Of a DNA stretch of 64,000 nt, positions 9,092 through 18,176 are shown piece by piece. Source of the stretch: Rhizobium sp. BK650. GTDB taxonomy: Bacteria; Pseudomonadota; Alphaproteobacteria; Rhizobiales; Rhizobiaceae. Under the pieces are notes generated by a model. The model had not been told where the DNA came from. It worked only from the letters and a program-made list of their open reading frames with translations, and searched no databases. Both the position numbers and the translations under genes were made by a program. The stretch spans positions 1 through 64,000 of the forward strand of contig NZ_JACIBK010000010.1 of assembly GCF_014195325.1 (NCBI RefSeq), given 5' to 3'. Positions within the stretch are counted from its first letter, which is position 1. Each line of letters begins with the position of its first letter.

Positions 9092-9528
9092 TGGCGCGCT
9101 CGTTAAACAAGTTTATCAAACTTCAACGTTTTCTTGTTGGTTGTAAACGTTTGTATCTGACAAAAGTCTGGGGAATGGATATCCATCCCACAGTTGTCAT
9201 GTCGCTCAGTGCGCGGTTAGACAAGACGCATCCTCGAGGGATCCACATAGGCGAGGGGACCTACATCGCATTTGACGCAGCGATTCTCGCACACGATATG
9301 TCGCGGGCACTCAAGGTGGATACACGTGTCGGACGGAATTGCTTCATTGGCGCACGAAGCATCATTCTGCCAGGAGTGACGATTGGTGATGGCAGCGTGA
9401 TTGGCGCCGGCAGCGTGGTTACGAAAAGTGTGCCACCTGGAAGTGCGGTCGCTGGTAATCCAGCGAAAGTGATCAAGACCGGCATTGAAGTGCTCAAGTT
9501 TGGGCGGTTCAAGGACAGGGTGACATGA
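9091..9528 (+). CDS. Hexapeptide-repeat O-acetyltransferase (WcaF/LacA type)
   Basis: 145 residues. The second half is a left-handed beta-helix of imperfect hexapeptides (IHIGEGTYIAFDAAI, VGRNCFIGARSIILPGVTIGDGSVIGAGSVVTK) with the closing PPGSAVAGNPAKVI typical of acetyl-CoA dependent sugar acyltransferases; the active-site His is probably that in LAHD. The start ATG overlaps the previous stop codon (TGATG), with AGGG upstream. An in-frame ATG further up would overlap the previous gene by 28 codons and is not preferred. It probably acetylates the EPS repeating unit or its precursor. Confidence 0.88.
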   Translation: MARSLNKFIKLQRFLVGCKRLYLTKVWGMDIHPTVVMSLSARLDKTHPRGIHIGEGTYIAFDAAILAHDMSRALKVDTRVGRNCFIGARSIILPGVTIGDGSVIGAGSVVTKSVPPGSAVAGNPAKVIKTGIEVLKFGRFKDRVT

Positions 9529-10466
9529 GAGTTTCCGTTGTTATTCCCTGTTACAACGCCGAGCAATTTCTCCGCCAGGCGGTCGCGTCAGTCCTATCGC
9601 AGACTTACGAGGACATTGAGTGCATAATTGTCGACGATGCATCGACTGACGCATCGAGAGACATTATTACTGCACTGGCAAAAACCGATGATCGATTGGT
9701 TCCGATATTCCTCGGTCATAATTCTGGACCATCCGTCGCGCGGAACAGCGGCATCGAAAATGCGACGGGAGATTGGATTACTCTCCTCGACGCGGACGAT
9801 CTATATGCGACAGATCGAATCGAGAAACTGGTGACCGCCACGCACGAATACCCCTGCGATATGATCATCGATAATCAAAGCGTTCGAACCTTTCCCGACG
9901 GACCTCACTTATTCTCAGGTTTTTCGTTTTTGCCAAGTGGAAGCGTCATTAATCTAACCCCTGAGCTCTTCTTCCGCGAGGATTCAAGGCTGGACGGCTT
10001 TCTGCGACCTGGATACATGAAGCCGATGATAAGCCGAACATGGCTCTCAGCCACCGGGCTACGCTTCGACCCGTCAGTACGCGTCGGCGAAGACTTTCTC
10101 TTTTATGCAAATCTACTAACGGAGGGCGCGCGCTGCCGGGCCCTGGGTTACGATGGATATCTTTACCGCCGTCGGCCAACCTCTCTCAGCCGTTCAGCGT
10201 TTTCAAATTTGCGGTCGATGGCAATCATGACTGAAAATTTCAAAGCGGGGAACTTGGAACGGCTTTCAAAAAGTTCGCAACGCTCGCTTGACCGAAAATC
10301 GGCATATCTAAGGCGGTTCGCTGACCTCATGGAAGCTCGAGCGGCGATATATCGTCGCGAGCCACTCGCAGCAACCAGGATTGCTTTACGTTCGCCGAAT
10401 GTGGCTCTGGCGCTTACCCAGGTGCTTCGCCGAAATCTCCTTCGGACTATTCGGTTGCAACCTTAG
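9525..10466 (+). CDS. Glycosyltransferase family 2
   Basis: 313 residues. A classical GT2 N-terminus (VSVVIPCYNAEQFLRQAV), nucleotide-binding IVDDAST, and metal-binding LLDADDLY. VGEDFLFYANLL supplies the ED catalytic-base motif near residue 190. The ATG overlaps the preceding stop (ATGA), indicating translational coupling. The C-terminus is basic. Linkage and sugar cannot be told from sequence. Confidence 0.92.
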   Translation: MRVSVVIPCYNAEQFLRQAVASVLSQTYEDIECIIVDDASTDASRDIITALAKTDDRLVPIFLGHNSGPSVARNSGIENATGDWITLLDADDLYATDRIEKLVTATHEYPCDMIIDNQSVRTFPDGPHLFSGFSFLPSGSVINLTPELFFREDSRLDGFLRPGYMKPMISRTWLSATGLRFDPSVRVGEDFLFYANLLTEGARCRALGYDGYLYRRRPTSLSRSAFSNLRSMAIMTENFKAGNLERLSKSSQRSLDRKSAYLRRFADLMEARAAIYRREPLAATRIALRSPNVALALTQVLRRNLLRTIRLQP

Positions 10467-10476
10467 GAATTATGTC

Positions 10477-11925
10477 GTGGCTTCAGTGCTCAAAGCGTCG
10501 GCGTGGAGTTTTGCTGCGAACTGGGGACAGCAGCTCATATCCACCGGAACATTTTTATTCCTGGCTTATCAGCTACAGGCTTCAGACTTCGGCATTGTCG
10601 CGTTGGCTGCAGCCGTTGTCGATCTATTTACGGTCATAGCACGCTTTGGACAGGTCGAAGCACTGCTGCAACACGCGGATACTTCGGAAGAACACATAGC
10701 GAGCTCCTTTTGGCTCCTGATCGCGATCGGCTTCGGACTTACTCTTGCGATCGTAATATTGGGCGTCGCGTCTCCGTATTTATATGACGATATGCGCGTT
10801 GAAACTATATTATTTCTCCTTGCTCCGATACCGATTATACAAAATGTCGCGATCATACATGAATATCACCTGCGTCGCAGGCTCGAATACCGGGGAATTG
10901 CCGTCCGAAATATAAGCGCTACTTTTTTAAGTGGGCTGGCTTCGATCACCCTAGCGTATTGGGGATTCGGGTACTATGCCTTGGTCGCACAAAAGCTAAT
11001 ATTCACGGCTATAAACTCGCTTGCACTTATATTGTATCTTCGTTGGAAGCCAGGGTTCGTCCTTCCTAACACTCGCTATGTTCGTAATTTAGCTCGCGCT
11101 GGCTTCAATGTGTCGAGCTCGAACATGATCGGAATGGCAAACGGACGAATAATCGACCTGTTCGTTGGGCATTTCTTGGGGGTCGTGGCGCTCGGAAACC
11201 TCAGGATCGCGTGGAGACTCTTTGATCTGCTCCTGCAGTTTGTGGTCCAACCAATCACAACGGTCGCCGTCAGTTCCTTTACAAGGTTACGGAACTACAA
11301 AGAAATCAAAGGCTCGGTCCTCGATTATATCAGCGTACTTTCATTAATTTGCTTCCCGCTATTTGTGGGTGCGTCAGTGTTCAGCACCCAAATCATGGTT
11401 GTAATGTTAGGGCAGAAATGGGGAGATTCAGGTTGGATATTGGGGTATTTGTGTCTGAGCGCTTTCGCGCTCCCCATAAACAATATTTTCGCGCCTTCAA
11501 TTATTGCTACGAAAAATACGGATATCCTCCGAAATCAATCCGTGATGCAACTGGTGTTTACGTCGGTGACAGTCGCGATATCTACCCAGTTCAACTTACC
11601 CACGGTAATTCTTATTCACGTCACGCGCGTTTATCTCTTCTCTCTAGTATATCTCTATATCTTGAAGCGTGACATGGATGTCGGTTTTCAAGATGTCCTG
11701 CGAAAATCAATCGGTCCGCTTGTCGCGACTGCGGCAATGTTCGCCGCACTGTATGCGATGCAAAATATCGGTAATCGCAACAACCTTATCGTTCTCATTG
11801 TTGAGATTGGAGCGGCGGCTTTGACCTATCTACTGGTCGTTGGCCTGGGAGAATACCTGGGCTTCTGGAGCGGAAATGCGGCTGCGACAATCAGACTCAT
11901 CCAGCGCAAGATCGGAAAGATATAA
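10477..11925 (+). CDS. Wzx-type polysaccharide flippase (MOP superfamily)
   Basis: 482 residues with about 12-14 hydrophobic helices over the whole length and the lipopolysaccharide-biosynthesis/MOP pattern at the N-terminus (WGQQLISTGTFLFLAYQLQASDFGIVALAAAV), as in PST-family exporters. It should flip the lipid-linked repeat unit across the inner membrane. I chose the GTG at 10477, 11 bases after the previous stop, because AGGA precedes it and the protein then starts right before the first helix. The frame is open further upstream, but only by overlapping the glycosyltransferase. The stop (TAA) overlaps the next ATG. Confidence 0.87.
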   Translation: MASVLKASAWSFAANWGQQLISTGTFLFLAYQLQASDFGIVALAAAVVDLFTVIARFGQVEALLQHADTSEEHIASSFWLLIAIGFGLTLAIVILGVASPYLYDDMRVETILFLLAPIPIIQNVAIIHEYHLRRRLEYRGIAVRNISATFLSGLASITLAYWGFGYYALVAQKLIFTAINSLALILYLRWKPGFVLPNTRYVRNLARAGFNVSSSNMIGMANGRIIDLFVGHFLGVVALGNLRIAWRLFDLLLQFVVQPITTVAVSSFTRLRNYKEIKGSVLDYISVLSLICFPLFVGASVFSTQIMVVMLGQKWGDSGWILGYLCLSAFALPINNIFAPSIIATKNTDILRNQSVMQLVFTSVTVAISTQFNLPTVILIHVTRVYLFSLVYLYILKRDMDVGFQDVLRKSIGPLVATAAMFAALYAMQNIGNRNNLIVLIVEIGAAALTYLLVVGLGEYLGFWSGNAAATIRLIQRKIGKI

Positions 11926-12968
11926 TGTCCCGTCACTTCAAACTACATTACTATAAAGATCCGAAAGGTAATTTCGGCGATGACATAAATGAATGGCTGT
12001 GGGACCGGCTGGCGCCTGGCGTGTTTGACGAGAGCGCTGAAACTCTTTTTTGCGGGATCGGGACTCTCATAGATCAGACGATGCCAGTCGCTTCCAACTG
12101 GGTCATATTCACGAGTGGCGTTGGGTATGGACCCCGCCCGCCAAACTTCAATTCAAAGGGTTGGACAATTGGCTGCGTAAGAGGACCGCTTTCGGCAAAG
12201 GTGCTGGGATTGGATGACCGTTACGCAATTACCGATGGAGCAGCGCTTCTCAGCCTACTCCCTGAGGGGAAACCTTTGCCCGTCGATGAGCGAAGGGGAA
12301 CACTCTTCATTCCTCATCATAAGGCGATCGATGACAGTCAGTTGGAGGCTTCTTGTCGTCTAGCCGGCATTGAATATCTCAGCCCACGGGAAGAAAGTAA
12401 GCGTGTCATTGAACGAATAAGAACCGCCCGCCTGGTCATCGCGGATGCGATGCACGGAGCGATAGTGGCTGATACTCTCCGCGTGCCTTGGATACCGGTC
12501 CAAACTTCATCGGAGATCAACACGTTCAAGTGGCTCGATTGGACAGCTTCACTTGGCATGCCCTACAATGCGATCCCGCTTCCGGCCAGTTCCGCCGTCC
12601 AATTTTGGCGAAATGCGACACTGCCACTGTACAAACAGAATTTTGCGCTTTCGTTACCCACTATGGAGAATGCAATTGCACACTACGAGGCGCATGAGCG
12701 GTTGCGGATCAAGCCTTGGTGGACAACGAGGCGAAATCTCGGCCACGGCTTTTACAAGCGCCTTGTAGCGCCCAGCATGAAATCAACGCTCTTAAGCCCA
12801 TTGCGAAAGCGCTGGGACCATGTGGCTCTCGAAAAAACCGCGGCTGAACTTAACCGAATTGCCAAGGAACCGTCCTTTTTGAGTAGCGACGCCAAATTCT
12901 ACACCGCTCGAGACCGTCTCGTTGCTCGCTTCGAAGAAGTTACGGGTGCCACAATCAGTTTGGGATGA
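11925..12968 (+). CDS. Polysaccharide pyruvyltransferase family protein
   Basis: 347 residues. The N-terminal GNFGDDINEWLWDRL motif and the segment RLVIADAMHGAIVADTLRVPWIPV (ending in the conserved H-G-x-I-A/V pattern) are hallmarks of the pyruvyltransferase (CsaB/ExoV/PssM) family. These use phosphoenolpyruvate to place ketal pyruvate on sugars of surface polysaccharides. The predicted product therefore carries acidic pyruvyl groups. The ATG shares a base with the flippase stop codon. The C-terminal ~100 residues are basic and less conserved. Confidence 0.9.
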   Translation: MSRHFKLHYYKDPKGNFGDDINEWLWDRLAPGVFDESAETLFCGIGTLIDQTMPVASNWVIFTSGVGYGPRPPNFNSKGWTIGCVRGPLSAKVLGLDDRYAITDGAALLSLLPEGKPLPVDERRGTLFIPHHKAIDDSQLEASCRLAGIEYLSPREESKRVIERIRTARLVIADAMHGAIVADTLRVPWIPVQTSSEINTFKWLDWTASLGMPYNAIPLPASSAVQFWRNATLPLYKQNFALSLPTMENAIAHYEAHERLRIKPWWTTRRNLGHGFYKRLVAPSMKSTLLSPLRKRWDHVALEKTAAELNRIAKEPSFLSSDAKFYTARDRLVARFEEVTGATISLG

Positions 12969-12975
12969 TGTCAGA

Positions 12976-14208
12976 ATGATATTCCGATTTTTCCTGGGAC
13001 TCTACTTCGCGGTAATCCTCATAAACTTACAGTCTATCGGCCTCGTTTCGTCAGCCAATCAGATTGAGAAGTCGCTTCTATTTGTGGCGGGCTTAGCCTT
13101 TGTTTTGACTAGGAAAGTCGACAGATTCAACGTGATTTGCGTCACATTGATCATGCTGACCACGGTCGCATGTGCCTTTCTCACATCTTATAACCAGTTC
13201 GATCTCGGTCGATATTTCAAAAGCGCGTTTTCGCTCCTTTCCATATTCATGCTGTTACTTGGGATCCCATTGGAAAGAGACCGCACGTTTCTCCTTCGAC
13301 TCTGTGCCTGGACTCCCGTGGTTTGTGTTGGTTTGGGAATCCTCTATAACGCCGCAGGGATCCATACCCTGTGGTATACGGATTTCCTAGGCGTGACGCG
13401 CTTGCAGGCCGCCTCTATTCCGGCTGGTTTGGGTTCCTTTGGATATATCGGCAGCGTCGCAGCAATCCTATGTGCGGTTTTTTTTGATAAGCGGTATTTC
13501 GCACTGACGATTACAAATCTCGTAATCCTTCTGCTTAGCGCGGCGCGTATGCCTCTGGCGTTGGCACTCGGGATTTGCCTAGTCGTTTATTTTTCTTTCT
13601 ATGCACGAAGCCTAGTTCAGGCATATTTATCTGTGTTCGCTTTGGTAATTGTCGGCGCGTCTGCATTCTTCTCCGTCGGGACCGGCATACTCAATCGGTT
13701 CGAGAGCAACTCCCTCAGCGGCCGAGATTTGCTTTGGGAAGCATTGGATCAAGTTTTAAATCAGTATCCCTGGTTTGGCATTGGTTTGGGACACCAGATT
13801 ACCGTTGTCCCGGATGAGGTTATGGTGAAAGCGGCCACGATCGCCGCCCATAATGAATACCTTAGAGTCGCGCTTGAGACAGGATACATCGGCGCCTGCC
13901 TGATATTTAGCATAATGGCTTTGATTTTTGTCAGGTACCTGTACCTTTTCGCAGCAGCAAGAAGCTTAATGTATATCAGTCTTGTTGCTAGCTTCTTTAT
14001 CTATTGCAAAACGGATAACGCGATCAGCTCCGGCGTCACGCCGTTCATTCTTGTTTTGGCGGTATTCAATTTTGCCCGGCCGCAGGCATATCTAAAGGCA
14101 GGCGGCATCAAGCAGGCGCCTTCAAGGAATCTTAACAGCCGAATTCGGAAAAGCGCGTATTTACCAGCACGAGGATTACCCCATATAGATTATGACCTCA
14201 GGCCCTGA
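12976..14208 (+). CDS. Wzy/O-antigen ligase-like membrane protein
   Basis: 410 residues with ten or more membrane helices. The large periplasmic loop contains NQYPWFGIGLGHQI ... AAHNEYLRVALETGYIGA, the pattern of the Wzy_C (O-antigen ligase/polymerase) family, where an HN(x)YL segment precedes E(T/L)G. It likely polymerises the flipped repeat units. The ATG at 12976 follows the previous stop by 7 bases; no strong ribosome site is seen, so translation is probably coupled. A second Wzy-like gene lies at 31.9-33.4 kb. Confidence 0.85.
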   Translation: MIFRFFLGLYFAVILINLQSIGLVSSANQIEKSLLFVAGLAFVLTRKVDRFNVICVTLIMLTTVACAFLTSYNQFDLGRYFKSAFSLLSIFMLLLGIPLERDRTFLLRLCAWTPVVCVGLGILYNAAGIHTLWYTDFLGVTRLQAASIPAGLGSFGYIGSVAAILCAVFFDKRYFALTITNLVILLLSAARMPLALALGICLVVYFSFYARSLVQAYLSVFALVIVGASAFFSVGTGILNRFESNSLSGRDLLWEALDQVLNQYPWFGIGLGHQITVVPDEVMVKAATIAAHNEYLRVALETGYIGACLIFSIMALIFVRYLYLFAAARSLMYISLVASFFIYCKTDNAISSGVTPFILVLAVFNFARPQAYLKAGGIKQAPSRNLNSRIRKSAYLPARGLPHIDYDLRP

Positions 14209-14806
14209 GCCCAGGTTTGATGAGGTCATTGATGCCCACGTATACCGACGAGGATCTGAGGTGTTTGCAAATATCGTATCGGATTACAAGGCCTACCGCC
14301 GACCACTTCTGGCACAAGGATTCTATGCGTGCCTAATCCACCGCTTTGGTTACGCAACTAGTCGCAGCAAGATCGGCCCGTTCCGTTGGGTGGCAAAGCT
14401 GTTCCATCTCATATTGATTAAGGTTTCAGAAGTCCTCTTTGGAATTTACATAGGACCAAACGTGATAATGGGAAGGGCCTTCGTGATTGAACATTTTGGG
14501 GGCGTGATCATTCATTCAAGCACTCGGATCGGAAATAACGTGAGGATACGCCAAGGCGTAACCATTGGGAACAGATCGGTCACCCATCCTAACGACGTGC
14601 CAAATATAGGAAACAATGTCGATATTGGCGCAGGAGCTAAGATATTGGGGCCAATAAGGATCGGAGATGGGGCCGTGATTGGTGCAAATGCTGTTGTCAT
14701 TAGGGATGTTCCTCCTGGTGCAACCGCGGTTGGAGTGCCCGCACGCCTCGTCACGTCGAGGATGCCTCCGCCCAATTACGATGCACGGATAGATTTCAAG
14801 ATGTAG
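14192..14806 (+). CDS. Serine-acetyltransferase-like hexapeptide acyltransferase
   Basis: 204 residues. N-terminal ~90 residues helical, then hexapeptide turns IGPNVIMGRAFVIEHFGGVIIH, TRIGNNVRIRQGVTIGN, VDIGAGAKILGPIRIGDGAVIGANAVV and PPGATAVGVPARLV. This is the CysE/SAT fold, but in EPS clusters such proteins usually acetylate polysaccharide. EHFGGVIIH carries the probable catalytic His. It overlaps the preceding gene by 17 bases and ends the tightly coupled run. Confidence 0.85.
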   Translation: MTSGPEPRFDEVIDAHVYRRGSEVFANIVSDYKAYRRPLLAQGFYACLIHRFGYATSRSKIGPFRWVAKLFHLILIKVSEVLFGIYIGPNVIMGRAFVIEHFGGVIIHSSTRIGNNVRIRQGVTIGNRSVTHPNDVPNIGNNVDIGAGAKILGPIRIGDGAVIGANAVVIRDVPPGATAVGVPARLVTSRMPPPNYDARIDFKM

Positions 14807-14910
14807 CTGTCGAGGCAGCCACCAGTGCTAGGGCTAGAACCGCAGACCTGACACCCTGCATGCGGTGTCGTCCGGATATGAGCGGTGTGGATTTGTCGAA
14901 GAGAGCCGCA

Positions 14911-16371
14911 ATGATTAATCGCCGATCTATGCTGAAGAGTTGCGCTGCGATAGCAGCTGTGAGTTTCTCGTGCGTAACAGATATTATGGCCAAGGATGCG
15001 CATGGTGATCGGGATCATTCACCACCCGACTTACCGCTTGCGTCCGGTGCGAAAGTTCTTGGTTTTGGGCACTCATTTATCCAGCGCGCCGGTTGGGGTA
15101 TTCTCGTGAACGAGATCCCACGAGATATGAACGCGAGCAACGCCAGGGGCGTGTTGCCGTGGATCCGTTTGTGGGATCAGCGGTTCAACCTGGATGTATT
15201 TATTGATCCCAACAACAATCTCGGGAAAAACAACTTTGTCTCCGGCGCGTTTCAGGGCGTCGGCGGTGATCATATAGTTCGTGACGGCCACGCCCCAGGA
15301 ACACTCCCCCGAACGCCTTACGTCATAGCCCGAGCTCCGGATATCGTTTATTTGGATATCGGAACTAATGATATCTCGGGGGGGGTGAATGCCGCAGAGC
15401 TTATCGCCCTCTTAGACCAACAGATCAGTATGTTGATCCGCAGCGGGATATGGGTGGTGGTTCAGACCATTACCGATAGGAAGAGTTGGCCGGAGGGTCA
15501 CCCGAAGCAACTGGTAGTAACTGCGGTCAACGATTGGCTCCTTAGTCAGGATGGTAGGACCGGTCTAAGGATATGTGACCTCACGAAATCGGGCTTCAAT
15601 TATCCCGCCTTCGATTTCACCCTGTTCGGCGGCGATGTGATCCATCCAAATCCGAAAGGGGCCAGGGCTATCGCACTCACGCTGCTGCCAATCTTGCAGG
15701 AAATGGTTAAGCCCTTTGATGCGGTTAATCCTGATCAACATTCCAGCGGCAACATGTGGCCGAACTTTGGCTTACGTGGAACGGAAGGCAGTAAGACCCC
15801 CGGGGCGGTCATCGGTGAGGTCGCAACAGACCATAGAATTATTCGTGTTGCAGGCGACAGTATCGCTCACTGCTCCAAAGAAATGTCCGAACAGGGCCAC
15901 GAAAAGCAGGTTATCACATTTATTCCGAGCGGTACAAAATCGGAAAATCGTGTCGAACAATGGCGTTTCTGCACGTCTAACTCCCTTGATCTTAGCGCTT
16001 CGGGTATTGTGCCGGGGAAGGATTGGTTGGAAGCTCTGCTCTTCGTCGAGGCTTCGTCATGGATCGGATGGCTAAGTCTGGAGTTGCAAATTGCAGTAGA
16101 TGGCACGCAGCCTTATGTCGCGCGTGGTGGCTTAATCAACCCGGATGCAAAAACCCAAAATCTTCCCCTAGGTGACGACGGCTTCTCTGGGTGGTTCAGA
16201 ATCTGCCGATTCCAGATTCCGGAGCAAATTAACCCGAAAGCCTTGCGGATCGACACGCGGCCGTTCTCAATTCAGTTTGATCGTCAAGCGACCGGGTCCG
16301 GAACTCTCAAAATTAGTCAGCCGGTCCTCCGTAAGGCTTCGGACCCCCGTTCCGCGTGGAATATTGCTTGA
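14911..16371 (+). CDS. Exported SGNH-hydrolase-like esterase with C-terminal beta domain
   Basis: 486 residues from an ATG that gives a twin-arginine-like leader (NRRSMLK followed by a hydrophobic stretch); an in-frame ATG 17 codons earlier would bury that leader. Residues ~45-270 match the SGNH fold: VLGFGHSFIQRA (block I, with GHS instead of the usual GDS), YLDIGTNDISGG (block III GxND) and GDVIHPNPKGA (block V, DxxH). The last ~200 residues look like a beta-sandwich, perhaps carbohydrate-binding. It may remove or transfer O-acetyl groups on EPS in the periplasm. It is followed after 10 bases by the PL5-like gene. Confidence 0.75.
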   Translation: MINRRSMLKSCAAIAAVSFSCVTDIMAKDAHGDRDHSPPDLPLASGAKVLGFGHSFIQRAGWGILVNEIPRDMNASNARGVLPWIRLWDQRFNLDVFIDPNNNLGKNNFVSGAFQGVGGDHIVRDGHAPGTLPRTPYVIARAPDIVYLDIGTNDISGGVNAAELIALLDQQISMLIRSGIWVVVQTITDRKSWPEGHPKQLVVTAVNDWLLSQDGRTGLRICDLTKSGFNYPAFDFTLFGGDVIHPNPKGARAIALTLLPILQEMVKPFDAVNPDQHSSGNMWPNFGLRGTEGSKTPGAVIGEVATDHRIIRVAGDSIAHCSKEMSEQGHEKQVITFIPSGTKSENRVEQWRFCTSNSLDLSASGIVPGKDWLEALLFVEASSWIGWLSLELQIAVDGTQPYVARGGLINPDAKTQNLPLGDDGFSGWFRICRFQIPEQINPKALRIDTRPFSIQFDRQATGSGTLKISQPVLRKASDPRSAWNIA

Positions 16372-16381
16372 GGTCGGGTTC

Positions 16382-17542
16382 ATGAGCAAATCTGAAGGCT
16401 TCATTCAACCTTGGCAGGGTCGCTATTTGTCTCAGAAGAAAACGCTCCACAAATTGGCATCTTCTTATGCCAATAGATTCTTGATTGTTCTTCTTCCTCT
16501 GATTTGTATCGCATCATCTGCGAGTAGCGTCAGCGGAGAGGAGCTTTTGCGCTTCCCCCCGAAGTTAATGAAGTCCGTAGAAGGGTATGCGGTGATACCT
16601 CGAACGCCGTTCCGGTGCCAAACCGTTCCTCCGATGACGGATATGTCTCAATTCTTCACGTTCTATCAAGAGGGAAAGACGCAGTCCGCGGTGGACCCGA
16701 AGGCCATGGCTGCCTACGTCAGGCGGACTGCTCTGCTCGATAAGGCGAAAGCCAATTTGTCGTCGCTAATCCAACAACTCGGTTCGCGTCCATCAGAAGA
16801 CGCCACAATAGCCGAATGCATAATGCGTCAGATTTACGTCTTTTCAGAGAACGACGCTCTGTTGGGCAATTTAGACGACAATAATCTTGGAGGCCGCCGT
16901 CAAGCGGTGTTGGTGGGAATATGGAGTGCAATCAAGTTCTCACAAGCTTTCGCGATCGCATCTGAGCATTTCGCTGTCAGCTCGGAACAACAGGTTTCGG
17001 TGAAGAGGTGGTTTTCTCGTCTCTCCGACGTGTTCATCGGCGAATTCACACCACCCCTCAATCCCCGCGAAGAAAAATACAAGTGGCTGGATAACAACGC
17101 CAACACACGATATTGGGCGGGCGCGGCTGTTGGAATGCTCGCGGTCCACGTTCAGGATGCCGCTAAGTTCGACTGGGCGATGATGGTGCTCCATTCCGGG
17201 CTTGATCAAATACAAGATGACGGAAGTTTGCCATCGGAACTGCGGCGTGGAGCACGCTCACTTCACTATCAGAGTTTTGCCATGAGCGCATTGGCAATCC
17301 TTGTGAACTTGGCAGACTCTAACAAGGTTAGCCTCTCTCCAAATGAGGAGCGCAGACTCCTGAACGCAATCAATTTCACCATCGAAATGTACAGGAACCC
17401 AGAAATTTTGTCTAAGCGAGTTGGGCATGAGCAGATCGAGAGACCACGAATGGGAGAATGGCTTTCGGACCTGGTAGAACATGTCAGCCCTATTGACTCT
17501 GGTCTGACCAAAAAAATGATGGATGTTATCGAGGACCGCTAA
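16382..17542 (+). CDS. PL5-family alginate-lyase-like protein (AlgL-like)
   Basis: 386 residues; a hydrophobic segment at ~30-50 acts as a long signal peptide or anchor. The alpha-toroid of PL5 lyases is recognisable: NNANTRYWAGAAVGMLAVH aligns with the catalytic NNHSYWA region of AlgL, and DGSLPSELRRGARSLHYQSF with DGFLPNElxRxxRALxYHNY. In my by-eye alignment the catalytic Asn, Arg and first Tyr are kept, but the His of NNHS is Thr here. Either specificity differs or activity is lost. AlgL-type lyases clear stray polymer in the periplasm during export; a similar role for this EPS is inferred. ATG chosen 11 bases after the SGNH stop. Confidence 0.8.
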   Translation: MSKSEGFIQPWQGRYLSQKKTLHKLASSYANRFLIVLLPLICIASSASSVSGEELLRFPPKLMKSVEGYAVIPRTPFRCQTVPPMTDMSQFFTFYQEGKTQSAVDPKAMAAYVRRTALLDKAKANLSSLIQQLGSRPSEDATIAECIMRQIYVFSENDALLGNLDDNNLGGRRQAVLVGIWSAIKFSQAFAIASEHFAVSSEQQVSVKRWFSRLSDVFIGEFTPPLNPREEKYKWLDNNANTRYWAGAAVGMLAVHVQDAAKFDWAMMVLHSGLDQIQDDGSLPSELRRGARSLHYQSFAMSALAILVNLADSNKVSLSPNEERRLLNAINFTIEMYRNPEILSKRVGHEQIERPRMGEWLSDLVEHVSPIDSGLTKKMMDVIEDR

Positions 17543-17687
17543 CGCCTTTCACGTGGAAAATTTCGAAGGGGTCTGACAAACTGAGGGACGCTAGACTTCC
17601 TGCCCAACGTTCGCACGCCCTCCGAGAGTGTTGCTAATCTTTATCAGGGCTGCTGCTGGCGCCCAGGCGTCCTTCCAATGCGGCAGT

Positions 17688-18176
17688 TTAACTCTGGAGC
17701 GCCTCAAGGACGGCTTCACGCAGGTAGCTTTGTAGCCGTCGTTTGCTTCTCTCGATTTCATTTGAAGCGAGAGCTGGCTTTAGGTCGCCGGCCAATAGCA
17801 AGTCGTTCAATTGAGCTTTCGATTCAGCGATATAGATCCCTGGTCTTTCCTTCAACGCTCCAACGGTCGCGAGCTGATGATCATTACGATGCTCGCCGAA
17901 CGATGAAAGCCTCGGTACTAAGATAATCGGCTTCCTATAAGCATAAGCTTTGAGTACTGTACCGATGCCTGCATGCGATACGATCAAAGAGCAGCTTCTC
18001 AATTTTTGGTCGAATTCAGAGGCTTCGACATTTGCTGACCATGAATGATTCACGGGTTTGAAGTGCCCGGCGCCGATCTGTGAAAAGACTTCTTCACTTA
18101 ACGATGGCGCGATCTCATCAATCATCATTATCAAACGATCGAAAGGAAGTTGAGTACCCACTGTAACGACGATCAT
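17688..18176 (-). CDS. pssE: PssE-like glycosyltransferase subunit (C-terminal GT28 domain)
   Basis: 162 residues. Starts with IVVTVGTQLPFDRLI and contains VSHAGIGTVLKAYAYRKPIILVPR, the UDP-sugar-binding half of GT28 (Alg13/EpsF-like) enzymes. In rhizobia PssE works with PssD as a split beta-1,4-glucuronosyltransferase that adds the second sugar of the EPS repeat unit. The ATG overlaps the pssD stop (ATGA), the usual arrangement. An ATG further upstream is in frame but would overlap pssD by over 20 codons. Confidence 0.87.
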   Translation of the reverse strand: MIVVTVGTQLPFDRLIMMIDEIAPSLSEEVFSQIGAGHFKPVNHSWSANVEASEFDQKLRSCSLIVSHAGIGTVLKAYAYRKPIILVPRLSSFGEHRNDHQLATVGALKERPGIYIAESKAQLNDLLLAGDLKPALASNEIERSKRRLQSYLREAVLEALQS

